DNA from: Lutraria lutraria
Lineage: Eukaryota; Mollusca; Bivalvia; Venerida; Mactridae
Direction of reading: 5' to 3'
Length of the DNA: 64,000 nt
NCBI GenBank assembly: GCA_964023205.1
Contig: OZ026842.1
Coordinates: forward strand, 35,169,501 to 35,233,500
Made by a program: the position numbers and the translations under genes. Every line of letters begins with the position of its first letter. Position 1 is the stretch's first letter. The notes under the pieces were generated by a model. It saw only the letters and a program-made list of their open reading frames with translations, was not told the origin of the DNA and made no database searches. This document shows positions 14,120-25,359 of this stretch, piece by piece.

Positions 14120-14284
14120 TCTATTACACACACAAAACAATGGTCCCAGAACATTCCTAAAATTCAATTCATACTATTTTGGGGTACAACATTGATTTCC
14201 AATTTGTCCCAATTTGTCACAATTTTGAAAACTTTGGGGACCAAAATGGGTGCAAATGGTCCCAGGGTTTCGCCCATTACTACT
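14120..14284. repeat. Probable right terminal region of the Polinton
   Basis: After the last gene comes non-coding sequence with repeated AATTTGTC and GGTCCC/GGGACC words, ending near CCCATTACTACT at about 14272-14284. Read from outside, the end would begin AGTAGTAATGGG, and Polinton ends commonly start with AG. The matching left end is outside the window, so the inverted repeat and the 6-bp target duplication cannot be checked. Confidence 0.4.
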
Positions 14285-17200
14285 TACATGATTGTTACAT
14301 ACAAGTTATGAGATGATATCACTCATGTAACGCTTATTTGAAATATGAGTATCTGCATATGTTCAATGTTACAGTAACATTGGACACACAGGCCATAAAA
14401 TATATTTTTCTATAAGCGTTAATTAGCTACAGAATGGACATCTGTATATTATTTCACAGAAATATTGAATGAATCTCAACTGTTAAAATACTTTACTCTA
14501 ATGTATGATTATGTTACATTACATTACAAATGTTACGTGTGTAACAAATTCATGTCCTTTCATTATTTAGGACCAATTTCGTGCTATATCTCACAAATAC
14601 AGGTCAAACGCAATATTAAGACAGCACGCTGAAAAAACATAGCAACACGGGAGTTTGTAGTTTGAAAATATCTACAGAAATGATGCATACATAATATTAG
14701 AATAACGTTCATGCGTTCAAGGCAAAAACAAACATTCTGTAATCAACGTCAGCTATTAGGATTAACGACTGTGTTTGAAATGATATGCGTGGAGTACAAG
14801 CTTTAAAAATACTGTCTTTATATCAGTAATATTGTCGTCACTTATTCGTCATTAGATTACAGTTGATGCATACTGCAGGAATGGAGAAAGCCGTTATTCT
14901 TGCAAGATTATTGACAGCACACCCAAGTTTACATCTGTTCAGGGGATGTTTCTCATGTCTTGCCAGTAAATACTCGATTGTTTTTTTGACAATTATATCC
15001 CATTAGTTATTAGATCGCCATGTTTGACATTCATTCGTTGTTTTCGATGTTGGAACTCAATGTTCTATGGCAGTAGCATCGAATGTCATTCATTCAGTAC
15101 AGTCTGGCACGACAGAACATGGATATAATTTTATGATACAGCAGTATCTTCAGCAGCAGCAACAATAGCAGCGATCTTAGCATAACATTTACGCCAACAA
15201 ATTCACGACAGTTATGCTAACTTCAATCATTGTGGACTCAATACCAACTAACAAGGAACATGGTGCTAAGCAGAAAATTCCACCTTTTACAAATGTTGGA
15301 AGCAAAATTATCTCGTGATAGTACATGTATATCCAAAGACAGTGAAAACGTTGATGTAGTCAAATGTGCAAAAATGTAAATAAAACAGTGACAGTGGGGA
15401 TTATCAGGAATTTTACGTTGATGCAGTAATTTTTCCATCTTCAATTTCTGGTCGTGCATTTGTGTAGACCAACATTGGCTAATGCCAGTCCCCTAATTAT
15501 TTAAAATAGACACAGGAAGTGCTGTAGACATATTACCATTAATTCAGTATCAGAGGCTCAACATAAAGTACCCCATGCAAACCCCAGATAGTAGGTTAAC
15601 CTCACACACAGGCAGTATGCTACCTGTATGTGGCAAGGTCAACATGACAATTGAGATACAAAGATAAGAGCAGTGAATATATTACATAGTTGATAGTCAC
15701 ACAGTACCTCTGTTAAAGACCCAACTTGGGTATAAAAGGAAGATAATGGCTGGTGGATATTTTCCCTTGATTTTTAAACTGTATTCAGCTCAGGGAGAGA
15801 TTTTTATAAATATTTGATATTAAATGGTGTTTGTTATCATTTAAAAACACCTGAATGAAGCAAGGTGGTTCTTTTATCTGTCCATATAAGAAACTTCAAA
15901 ATAAGTGAAGATTTAGGTTCTTGTATTTTCAAAACAACTTATAACAGAAATTCAAATTTGAATTAGAGAGGGCAGTTTATTGTCTGCTTCAGCTGTTTAT
16001 AGATTCAGTACACTCGTCAGCATTTGATGTTTACTGTCTATCACTGATAAAACAATGTAAAGAGAGAATCATCACTTGACCTTGGATTGCTACAATTAAC
16101 CCATTTAATAGATAGTTCAGTCTCTTAGCTTGATAAAATAGTTATGTCAGAGTATAGTAATTCGTTACCTGAATCTTATAGTGAGCTATTTACCATTTCG
16201 AAGATTCCGAGATTTTTGCATCTATAGTTGGATTCGTCTCAGATCCTCGTGCCCTTGTTTTAACAATTGGAGCCCCCGGTAAAAAAGTGTTTTTCCTACT
16301 TCTATCACATTTTGCGCTTATCTATGTTTTAAAATTGACTTTGAATGTTTGATGACCTTTCACTAGAAATGGTATAAATGGAATTAGCTCATTATTATTC
16401 TCAGGCGAAGAATTTGTTCCCGAGTGAATGCAAACTTCAAACAATCAAAATCCCCAGACAAATCTGAACCCCATTACCCTGCAATCAAGGCAAGTTTTAT
16501 ACTATAAGACGCATAGCAGACTCATAAACTGTTCAATAATTAAGAATTGCGCAAATAAATGTTTAGATAGTGTTGATAACACTACAGTCACGGGCACTGG
16601 CAGACGACCTCAGAAGCTAAAAAATGTGTTAATCTGTATACTTTGAAGATGATGATTGTATGTATGCAAAAATAATATAGAACTTAAATCCACCAACATG
16701 ATGCTTTGATATGTGATTTATTTAACAAGGGGAATTTTATGATATCAGGTTATATTTATCAGTCTACGCATGCTCATTGTGTGATACATGTATTAGTCTT
16801 TGCCGCCAGTTTACGGACTCAGAATAAATTAACATCCTGCACGAAACACTTGTTGCGTTCTGTAATAATTAACGTACTTGATTATTCTTTTACAGCACTC
16901 AAATACAACTGCATCGAGCATTGCATGATTAATAAAAGTAGTGGCAATATGAAGGATATAAACTCACACCATTCAGTTCGATAATGCATCTTACAACAGT
17001 GGCCTACAAATTATAGTCATGCTTAGAAATGCACTTGGTCATTATACTTACTAATCGTGGAACAATCCTCGACCTTTCGTCACGCCTAACTGGCCAATTT
17101 CTATCTATAGATATGATCGGTTAACGAAACTACTTTGATAAACGTGTCTGGCTCTGTAGTGATTTGTAGATGAATGTGCGCTGAATATGTTAAACCATTG

Positions 17201-18225
17201 AAGAACTTTATGTAAATTTAATGTTAACAAGTTTGGTGCAGTGTGAGCATCCTGGAATTGATATTAATGCCTCACAGACATAACGTGGATAAAAGCTATA
17301 TATATTTTTATATCAAATACTTGAAGGGCGGACTTTGATTCGAGGCCTGAACTGATGTGTCATCTGAATCTGTGTCATATCAAAGAATGGTTTATTAATA
17401 GTTTGTACATGTATGTAAAAAGAACTTGGATGTAATTGAAATGCTTTCTTTGTTGAACTAAGGTTTATTTACGGAAATAGTTTAAGCTCATGTTACATGA
17501 TTCACTGCTCTTATACAGTCGAAAGGAAAATCGTGTAAATTTGAGTGAGGTGGATAACTTTTTGTGTAAAGAATACTGGACTTGAAACACCAACCATTTT
17601 TATTATAAAATTGAATTATAATGTTCGTAGACCCAATGTTGTTGTATTGGATAGACACAGAAAAGCAAACTTACGATCTGATTCTTTGAATCATGTGATG
17701 AACAGATAATTTGAGCTTAGCTGCGGAGAACATAGATACTAGTGTTACACCCTCGGTGCAAGCACCGTATAAGTTATAAATGATTGATTGCGCATGTTAT
17801 GGATGGAGCCATAGGTGCAGTAAAGTCATTCTTCAAGTAAAGTGACGCTTATCTAAGAAATATACTTGCATAACTTACGGTACTGTGTTGTTATATTCTG
17901 GGCATAGGATGATACATTGAAATACATTTTTTGGATTGTCTGAATAAACCCTCAGCAATATAGTGTGCAGTAAAACCTCTCCTATAGACTATTTGAATAT
18001 CTAGACCACCGTATTAAAACTACAACTCATGTGCAGTGTGGTTGTCAGTATTTTCTGTACATTGGAACTGGATAATTCGAATACCTATAAATATTTAGAC
18101 CGTTATTTTGTTTATCCCAAAGGCGCTACAGAAATAAGATACATTAATTGGATCCAGTAATTTCAATTCATTGTTGAAACATTAATTCTTGATAAGACCG
18201 ACGTGATTTCATTTTCAACATAAAC
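14285..18225. other. Host non-coding DNA, no gene seen
   Basis: AT-rich sequence with only short chance frames. An isolated TATAAAAG at 15731-15738 and a short CAG-rich stretch near 15153-15170 are the only features I noted. It forms the 5' flank of the GPCR gene, whose promoter should lie here but is not obvious. Confidence 0.6.
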
Positions 18226-19830
18226 ATGGAATACTACAATATCACCGATAGCAGCACTTCTTATAATGATAATGGTAATTATACAGTGGCGGATACTAAT
18301 AGAGAATTCAAGCCTGATATGATTGCATATATCACAGTAATTTGTCTTATGGTAGAGATTGTGGTTGGTTTACCTGGAAACATCATTTCTCTAATAATTT
18401 GGGCGAAGGGTAAAGAATGCAGCACTCTTAGTTACTCCATTTATTTCATTCTCCTCACAATATCTGATTTCCCAGCCAGCATCACTACGTCGGCCCGACA
18501 TCAAGCCGATATTGCCATCAATGTTGGCCCTACATCGGCATCTTGGCCGTTCCGACATCGACCCGCCTAGAATTTGCAACGCGGCTCGATGTCGGCCCGA
18601 CAGGATTTCCCCGACATTTATCCGATGTTCTGCCGATATTCCAGGAATCGCTTTAATGACCCCTAAAATACTGGTATAGACCTACTGCGAACAGAAGCTA
18701 GTAAGATAAATATTGTATAAACTCATGCTTGTTCATACATGGATTATAGTCTGCTGTCATGTGAGGAAACAATCAAACTAGCCCGAGTGAGAGAGTTTGG
18801 TTACAAAGCTACTACAAGTTATTTCATATATTTGTTAATTTCTAACAGGTCATCTTTCGTTAAGATAACAAAATAAATAGAGTATTTTCTATATTTATTT
18901 AATCAACATCATGGTGATCATGTACATCTTATGATCTTAATTATGGGACTGGGCTCCAGATTAGTATTCCAAATCCAGACACTCCTTCCATGAAATAGAA
19001 ATAATTTCAAAGTAAAATTTAAGGTTTACAGGTAATACTAAGGATAGATTAATATTGCTCTCTTTCTTTAAAAAAAACAACAAGTGCTTAATTGTTAAAT
19101 TATGGGGCAAAATATAACAGTAGAAAAATGATATACATGAGTCTTAATGTAGCTTTTGAAAGTTCATAGGGTATGAACTGGAATAGAGTCCCAGACCCAT
19201 TATGATAAAAAATATATTCAAATTCTATTTCATTATATGACAATTAAGCTAAAATGAAACCCAAATACATGAAGAATGAAAAATACAATAAGAAATCAAT
19301 ATATAACTTAGATTTTCATTACTCTGGAAATCCTATGTTTAAAATATGAATGTGGTCAGTGATATTGTACTATTTGGCACTTCTAAATTTAATTATTCAC
19401 ACAATTAATCATACTCATACATAAACAAATGCAAAATTACTAATGCTAAGTAACAAATTAAAAATACACTGTATATATCTTCCAAAAGTCTTAACCAAAA
19501 ACTTAAAAACACTATAAAAGTTCATTTTGGTCATTTATGTAATTGTTTATAGTAGATTAATATTATTTTTCGCTTCTTTTTCCACTATCCCTCGTCACTG
19601 TTGGTACATACTACATAGGCACTGTCTCAACACCACCTTAACATCAGCTTCCTAAACACTTTGAATTGTCCTTTGTACAGCTTCAGCTACAATATAATTA
19701 ATCAATAAATTGATAACACAGTATTTAAAAACATACAATAAGCACAATTCATTTCCTTTAACTAATGCAATTAGCCAAATAGTTTCCTATTTCATGTAGA
19801 TAATTAGGTTCAAATTAAATCATACTGCTG

Positions 19831-19945
19831 TAATAGGAGGAAAATAATGTACCCAATGCGAGGACTCAAACCCGCCACCTTCTGCTTGCAAGTCAGATAC
19901 TCTACCGACTGAGCTAATCGGGCTGGTGAATATCCCATCCAATTC
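19831..19945 (-). mobile_element. tRNA-Ala-like SINE, copy 1
   Basis: On the minus strand 19923-19851 folds like a tRNA: acceptor arms GCCCGAT/ATTGGGT, box A TTAGCTCAGTCGGTAGAG, anticodon loop CTTGCAA (anticodon TGC, Ala), box B GGTTTGAGTCC. Mismatches in the T-arm region, and a second copy 220 nt away sharing the flanks (CACCA before, TACATTATTTTCCTC after), mark it as a SINE rather than a working tRNA gene. Confidence 0.7.
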
Positions 19946-20050
19946 ATAAATACCATGTATTACTATTATGTATCACACCACCACATTGCTCCTTCCTTTT
20001 TATTAAAAAAAGGATTTCTAGGCTAGTCTTATACTAACGGCATCAAATGT

Positions 20051-20165
20051 AATAGGAAGAGGAAAATAATGTACCCGATGCATGGCTCAAACCCGCGTTC
20101 TCTTGCTTGCAAGTCAGATGCTCTAGCAACTAAGCTAATCGGGCTGGTGAATATCCCAGCCAATT
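20051..20165 (-). mobile_element. tRNA-Ala-like SINE, copy 2
   Basis: A diverged sister of the copy at 19831, with the same anticodon loop and the same flanking words; the tRNA-like part is 20144-20073 on the minus strand. Box A is altered (TTAGCTTAGTTGCTAGAG) while box B is GGTTTGAGCC. Confidence 0.7.
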
Positions 20166-22565
20166 TACAAATTACAATATATCACACAGCAACTAAGAGT
20201 AAGAGTAATCAAGCTTAAAATCTTGAATATCTAATTGTTGTAATTTGTATACAACTTTACAAGATATATTTATATATATGATATATATGTGATAATAATT
20301 ACATTTGTAACTTACAATGAATGTTACTAGTATATTGCCAACTTGCAACATAACCATTGTATAGTCCGACACACTCTCTGGCAACTAACTACTAAATACA
20401 TGTGTATGCCATGCTGTGTCTTTGCTATCCTTCACTGATAGTTGACCTGTAAAATATAAAATCAAATTCAAAAACAACATATTCATTGTATTTCAAACAT
20501 GTACCTTATAACAATCTATGGTATCTAGTCATACTAAAAGGTTAACAACATTAACAGAACAATGACATGATTTATACTTGTATACTCCTATCTAATAGAG
20601 TCTATAGGTAGATCTTATTTCCATCAATATATATTATTTCAAAATATTATTTATAATTAGAACTTTTTAGAATAATTATTTATGCATTCATTATTTATAC
20701 AGAATAAATTAATATGAGCAGTTGAAAGTTCAATGTCTAATTGATATAAATTTACCATACAAGCCCCACATACCTGTCATTTAAGAAAAGTTGTAATTCC
20801 TTGAATCCTCTAAGTGCATAATTTTCTCCAATCAATCATGTTTAATATATTATTTAGCAACTTAGTGCACTTTCTGTACTTCAAAAACCAGTTCTGCTTC
20901 ATCTTTTTTAAACTGTATAGTTGTAAAAATCTGCTGGTCTGGAGCTAAAACAAGAGACAAATGGAAATAAGAGTAATTTTACACAAAGATTTAGAAATAA
21001 TTTTGAATTTAATTATTAGACTGAGTACGTACTGGCCATTGGTCTTTGGTGTAAATAAACCATTTTGGTAAAACAATGAAATCAAATGAATAACATAAAA
21101 TTCCTTGAATGTAGATATTCTGCATTAACATGAAATTAGTAACATGAGCAATTTTCTTTTGTTATAGACAGTCGCGAAAACATATGACAATAAAGCAACA
21201 AGCTAAAATAAGTTCCCAAGATAATTACTTTACTGTCAATATCCACTCGCTGTTGTTGATGTATGCCTTTTAAAGTAATTTTCCAAACTCACTGACATGT
21301 TTCTTGCAACGAAAACTTGTTATTTTCATGAAATCTATCCGACCTGCTGCTGACACTAGTTCAAGAAATTCAAATATGGCGGTCAGCACTAAATGACTAA
21401 TGCAGGCGGTTGACCTAGAAAAGGCTAGATACTTAAATCTTGTTACAAGTTATCTAAGATTTCAAAATGTAAATGAATACTTACATTATAATGCAAAATT
21501 AACGTTTTGCTTCTTCACTTCTTTCATTCGCCTCATTGATTATGTAAAAACAGTTAACTCATTAATGACAAAATACATTCGTCTACATCGGCCCTACATC
21601 GATCCAACATCTACTATAGACATTGAGATGAACGAATGTAAAGAGTCAGATTCATCGTGTTTATCATTTATATTTTACATATTCATGTCTACAGAATAGG
21701 TTAGAACTTAAATAAGTTAACACTAAGTGTAATACACACTTTTTATAAAATCAACCTATGTCGGCCCTATGTAGGATTGACGTTGACAAATATTGTCGAT
21801 ATTCCGCTCTTTAGCCGCCGTCGGGCCGACATAGTGATGCTGGCTGGGTTACTATGTAATTTGTATTGCGTTTATCATGTTGTGGAATATTATGGAAAGT
21901 TCGGCGCTCCGCACCTTGTAGTATGCATAGGTCAAGCAGTGTTGGTACATTTTGCGCCCCAGCTATCCGCATTGTGGATAGTATGCATAGCCGCTGAACG
22001 AATTCTTAGCGTGAACGCCCCTTCTTCTTTTCCGCAACGCGACTCAAGAACTCGTGCTGCGGTTGCATTCTTATGTCTGATCGTGGCTTTAATCGGATGC
22101 AATAGTTATGTCTTTTTTATGAAGGTACTGGAGTTCGATGGTCAAAGCTTCTGCTCGGTTCATGACGACCGTGATATTAAGATATTCCTATTCTTATTTC
22201 GCTTTTCTTCAATGTGGGTGATGTGCGTGATCCCCCTGTGTCTAATCGCGTTATGTAATGGTTTAGTATTGTTTCAGGTTATAATGAAAAAGCCATCCGC
22301 TCAAGCAAATAATGAAACTCACGTCGTTATGCTGACTAAGCTCTGTGTTTCACTTGGAGTATTGCAGGCTGTCTCGATAATCCCTAAACTGGTGTTTGAA
22401 GTCTTGCAGATCAAGTACGAAAACGAATATTGGGAGCCGTTAAATGGTCTTTATCATGTATCTGTAATTCTAACGTTTCTAAACAACAGTATTAATTGCT
22501 TAGTCTATTTCTTAAGCGGACCAAAATTCCGGTCAGATCTGAAACGCATTTTTAGTAGGAACTAG

Positions 22566-25021
22566 CCCCAAAACCCGAATCTAAGCCCAACCTCATAGTA
22601 ACTATTGTACCCTGTTGTTTTCAGACGTCAATGTTAGGGTTCGGTTGAATTCGAGTCGTCATATCACCCTTAACTGTTGCTTAGTGCTCATCCCACGTTC
22701 TTAACCAGTCAGTGTCATGAGTTTTGCTTTCTAATCTGAATAGAATATAAATCCGGCATTTTAACTCCATAGTTTCGAAGAACGATGAAGTTCACACAGC
22801 GCATGTGGATCACTTAGACTATGAAAATGCATGTTTGGGTGTTCTTCATGATTTTTAAAGAAATCTACATTAGCTACTGCTCCTTTGGTATTCTTATGAA
22901 CGAAGAACACCCTAATATGCGTTCCAACTAATTGTAATTGGTGATGTCGGTTGTATTATAAATCGAGTCATTTCCTAATTCGAACGAAGTGGTTGCTTGT
23001 AATGTTACATGTTACATGAGTCTCATTTCTATCCATTTGTTCACCACACACTCCTTAACAATAATCCATAGGTTTCACTTACAATTTTTTAAATGACGTT
23101 AGCTTCAAAATTGTATGGACATACAACGAACTAACTACGAACTCCCTCTCCTTTGCCAAGATTCTACTCCTACCCAAAATAGTAATGAAATCACTGAAGG
23201 TAATAATGGGAATACTTTGAACAGAAATGTTGACAAACTACTTAAATGTTAGAATAGTCCGTCCATAAAACTATTCGATATACGGATATGCTTCACTGTA
23301 TCATGACTATACGTGTTTATGTAAAATGTATATTATTTAATTTACTAAAATAGGATGAATTTTTGGGCCATGTATAAATTTCTTGTAATATGAATGCATG
23401 CAATTCTAGAAAAAATGTGTGAAATAATCATAGTATAAAGTTAATTTTAATATACATTGTATAAAGTGTAAATAAAATATTGTTATCAACATTAGCCTTT
23501 GTTTGTCTACTCTTAAAGATGTATCTGTTGTTTGTTCGGTGAGTCATTCTGACAGAACGGTCACGTGAGAAAAAAGCAACCTAGTGCACATACATTGGTC
23601 ACTGAACATAGGGCATTATTATCACACTGCACTGCTCAAGCTTTATAATTGGTCAACGTGGTCTATTCTGAATGTATTGTGAACATGACTATCAATTACT
23701 TTATTAGATACATGTATACTGTGTAGATGTAAAAAGGCCCTTTGTTCCTTCCCGTCGTAGACATTTACATCTTGTAAAATATATAATGGCTTTGTTACAT
23801 TTTATCCATATATATACCTGTCTCAAAGAAACGCCGGACTCCCAACATTCAAACTGCTCCGCCTCTTTCTTCTACAGACATGGGGGTCATGTTTTATGTT
23901 TTTTATGATAGCGTATAGAAAACCGAATCGATTGAAATATGCTGACCTAATTGTCATTGAATGCAAGGGATTCCCGAGCAATATTATCGATAACGAAGTA
24001 TACGTTTCGCATTGGTAACTGTGCAAGAGAATATGCAATCAAATAGTGTAAAAGTACGGGTAATTGAATCAAATTACTGTATTCAAAATTCCAGAAATCT
24101 CTGCCGCATAATTTCCGAGAAATGTCAGTTTACGAACTGGCGGTTTATAAGTTGGTTTGAATGTGTATGTTATCAATTAATTACATGAATTATCACTTGA
24201 TGTAATACACGTTTGTTTGGGTTCATATAATAAGGAACATCTTCATGCATTCATTGATTGCTATTTTATACTACGGGTAAATAAAGTTGTGATAGTACAG
24301 CTTATACATACATGTAGTAGGCATGGCTTATCAACAAGCATATTATCATATTGACATTTTGATTGATAGGGAGTTAAGTGCATCACAATACAAACAAATA
24401 ATGGGGAAAGCACAAAGTCGTTTCGATTTCTATTGCAGCCCCTATGTGTTTCATTACTCGATATCATTTTCCTCATACACTAGATATGCATACGTGTTTC
24501 AAAGTAGGTTGTGGAATTTAACGGAAGTATATATGCACGATGTGTTAAATGAAATCTAGCTCGGTGTGCATTCAACTCCAAATCTAAAATACAGAATATC
24601 TGTTATACAGATAACATGCCGTTAGCACTTATCTTTCTAAAGTAGGCGTTATCAGAGGCTTGAGTTATGATAGACTCGCTAACATTCTCAATAAATAGCA
24701 AGCACCAAACAATATCTCTTGAATGACCACACAAATTACATGGTCTATAAATAATCATTTCGATTAAAACTTTTTAGATTTTTTTGGTAAATATTGGGGG
24801 CACCCGGCTTGCACAAAAAGGGTCCAGAATACAAAATACAGTTCAGAAAACAAAACGTTTAATGTTCAAATGTATAAGTCTCATACATCTAGAACAAAAC
24901 GAAATAGTTTGGAAATAAATGTACATCATAATTGTATTGTATGAATTATTCCTTATAAGCCTTGCCATATTGTTCGGCAGAAGAAACATTCACGTATACC
25001 AGTTTTTCTTCAGCTGCTGGG
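22566..25021. other. Host non-coding DNA downstream of the GPCR
   Basis: Probable 3' UTR and flank of the receptor gene; an AATAAA-type signal occurs near 23470. The remaining short frames show no protein pattern. Confidence 0.5.
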
Positions 25022-25359
25022 TTAAAGGGGCATACCCTACAACTGACAAACATTCTGTGAAAGTGTAATATATAATGGATAATTGCAAGACGAACTTGGG
25101 TCATAAAATGACTAGTTTGGGTACTAGCCGCAAAAATCATAGCTATGAATAATAAATCACTTCCACCCAAAAATTGTACAATCAATTCCAAAGAGTTTCC
25201 GACCTTTTATGGAAAATAATATTTTTTATGATTTTATTTTTAATTGGGTGAATTTTTGGCTGAAACTTTCGTCGTCGGCTTTTTTCTTTACAGGCTTCTA
25301 ATTTATCATCATTTTGCTTTGATTCTAGATGCACCAACTTGTAGGGTATGCCCCTTTAA
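25022..25359. mobile_element. 330-bp MITE flanked by TTAA
   Basis: TTAA occurs at 25022-25025 and 25356-25359. Between them the ends are a perfect 17-bp inverted repeat, AGGGGCATACCCTACAA. TTAA duplication plus short perfect inverted repeats points to piggyBac- or Kolobok-type mobilisation. No coding capacity. Confidence 0.9.

Larger units (their letters stand above)
1..14284. mobile_element. Polinton/Maverick (polintovirus-like) element, right-hand part, degraded
   Basis: The stretch encodes the Polinton hallmark set: protein-primed family B polymerase, DDE integrase with chromodomain, FtsK/HerA-type ATPase, and major and minor capsid proteins, plus small basic virion-type proteins. Core genes are all on the minus strand and nearly gapless. 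The left end lies outside the window, so the protease and left terminal repeat cannot be seen. The right end is placed near 14284 by inference, where compact gene order gives way to AT-rich non-coding DNA. The copy is not intact: in-frame stops at 9191-9193 and 4286-4288 and a frame loss near 1400 point to an old insertion, unless they are assembly errors. Confidence 0.93.
18471..21848. mobile_element. 3.38-kb TIR element inserted in the GPCR gene, non-autonomous
   Basis: Both ends start CCCAGCCAGCATCACTA and continue with GTCGGCCCGAC, a 29-bp inverted repeat with one mismatch. Subterminal copies of GTCGGCCC/CGATGTCGG words occur on both sides (18488-18660 and 21586-21830). TT is duplicated at the junctions (18469-18470 and 21849-21850), and removing the element plus one TT rejoins the receptor frame. 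No transposase is visible; the inside is AT-rich and holds two SINEs. Confidence 0.85.
18226..22565 (+). pseudogene. Class A G-protein-coupled receptor gene, split by a 3.4-kb insertion
   Basis: The 5' part (18226-18470) encodes an N-terminus with N-glycosylation sites (NIT at 5, NYT at 18) and TM1 with the GN pair (VVGLPGNIISLIIWAKG), running into TM2 (IYFILLTISD). The 3' part (21849-22565) resumes in phase inside TM2 and carries TM3 with ERI in place of DRY (CIAAERILS), TM4-TM6, and TM7 with a NPxxY variant (SINCLVYFLSG). It has no introns. It resembles mollusc orphan or peptide GPCRs; the ligand cannot be inferred. The insertion brings in-frame stops, so this allele should be null unless the insert is spliced out, for which I see no evidence. 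Confidence 0.85.

Noticed and set aside
19851..20144. Two tRNA-Ala(TGC) genes
   Set aside because: Two copies share non-tRNA flanks and have arm mismatches; they are SINE heads.
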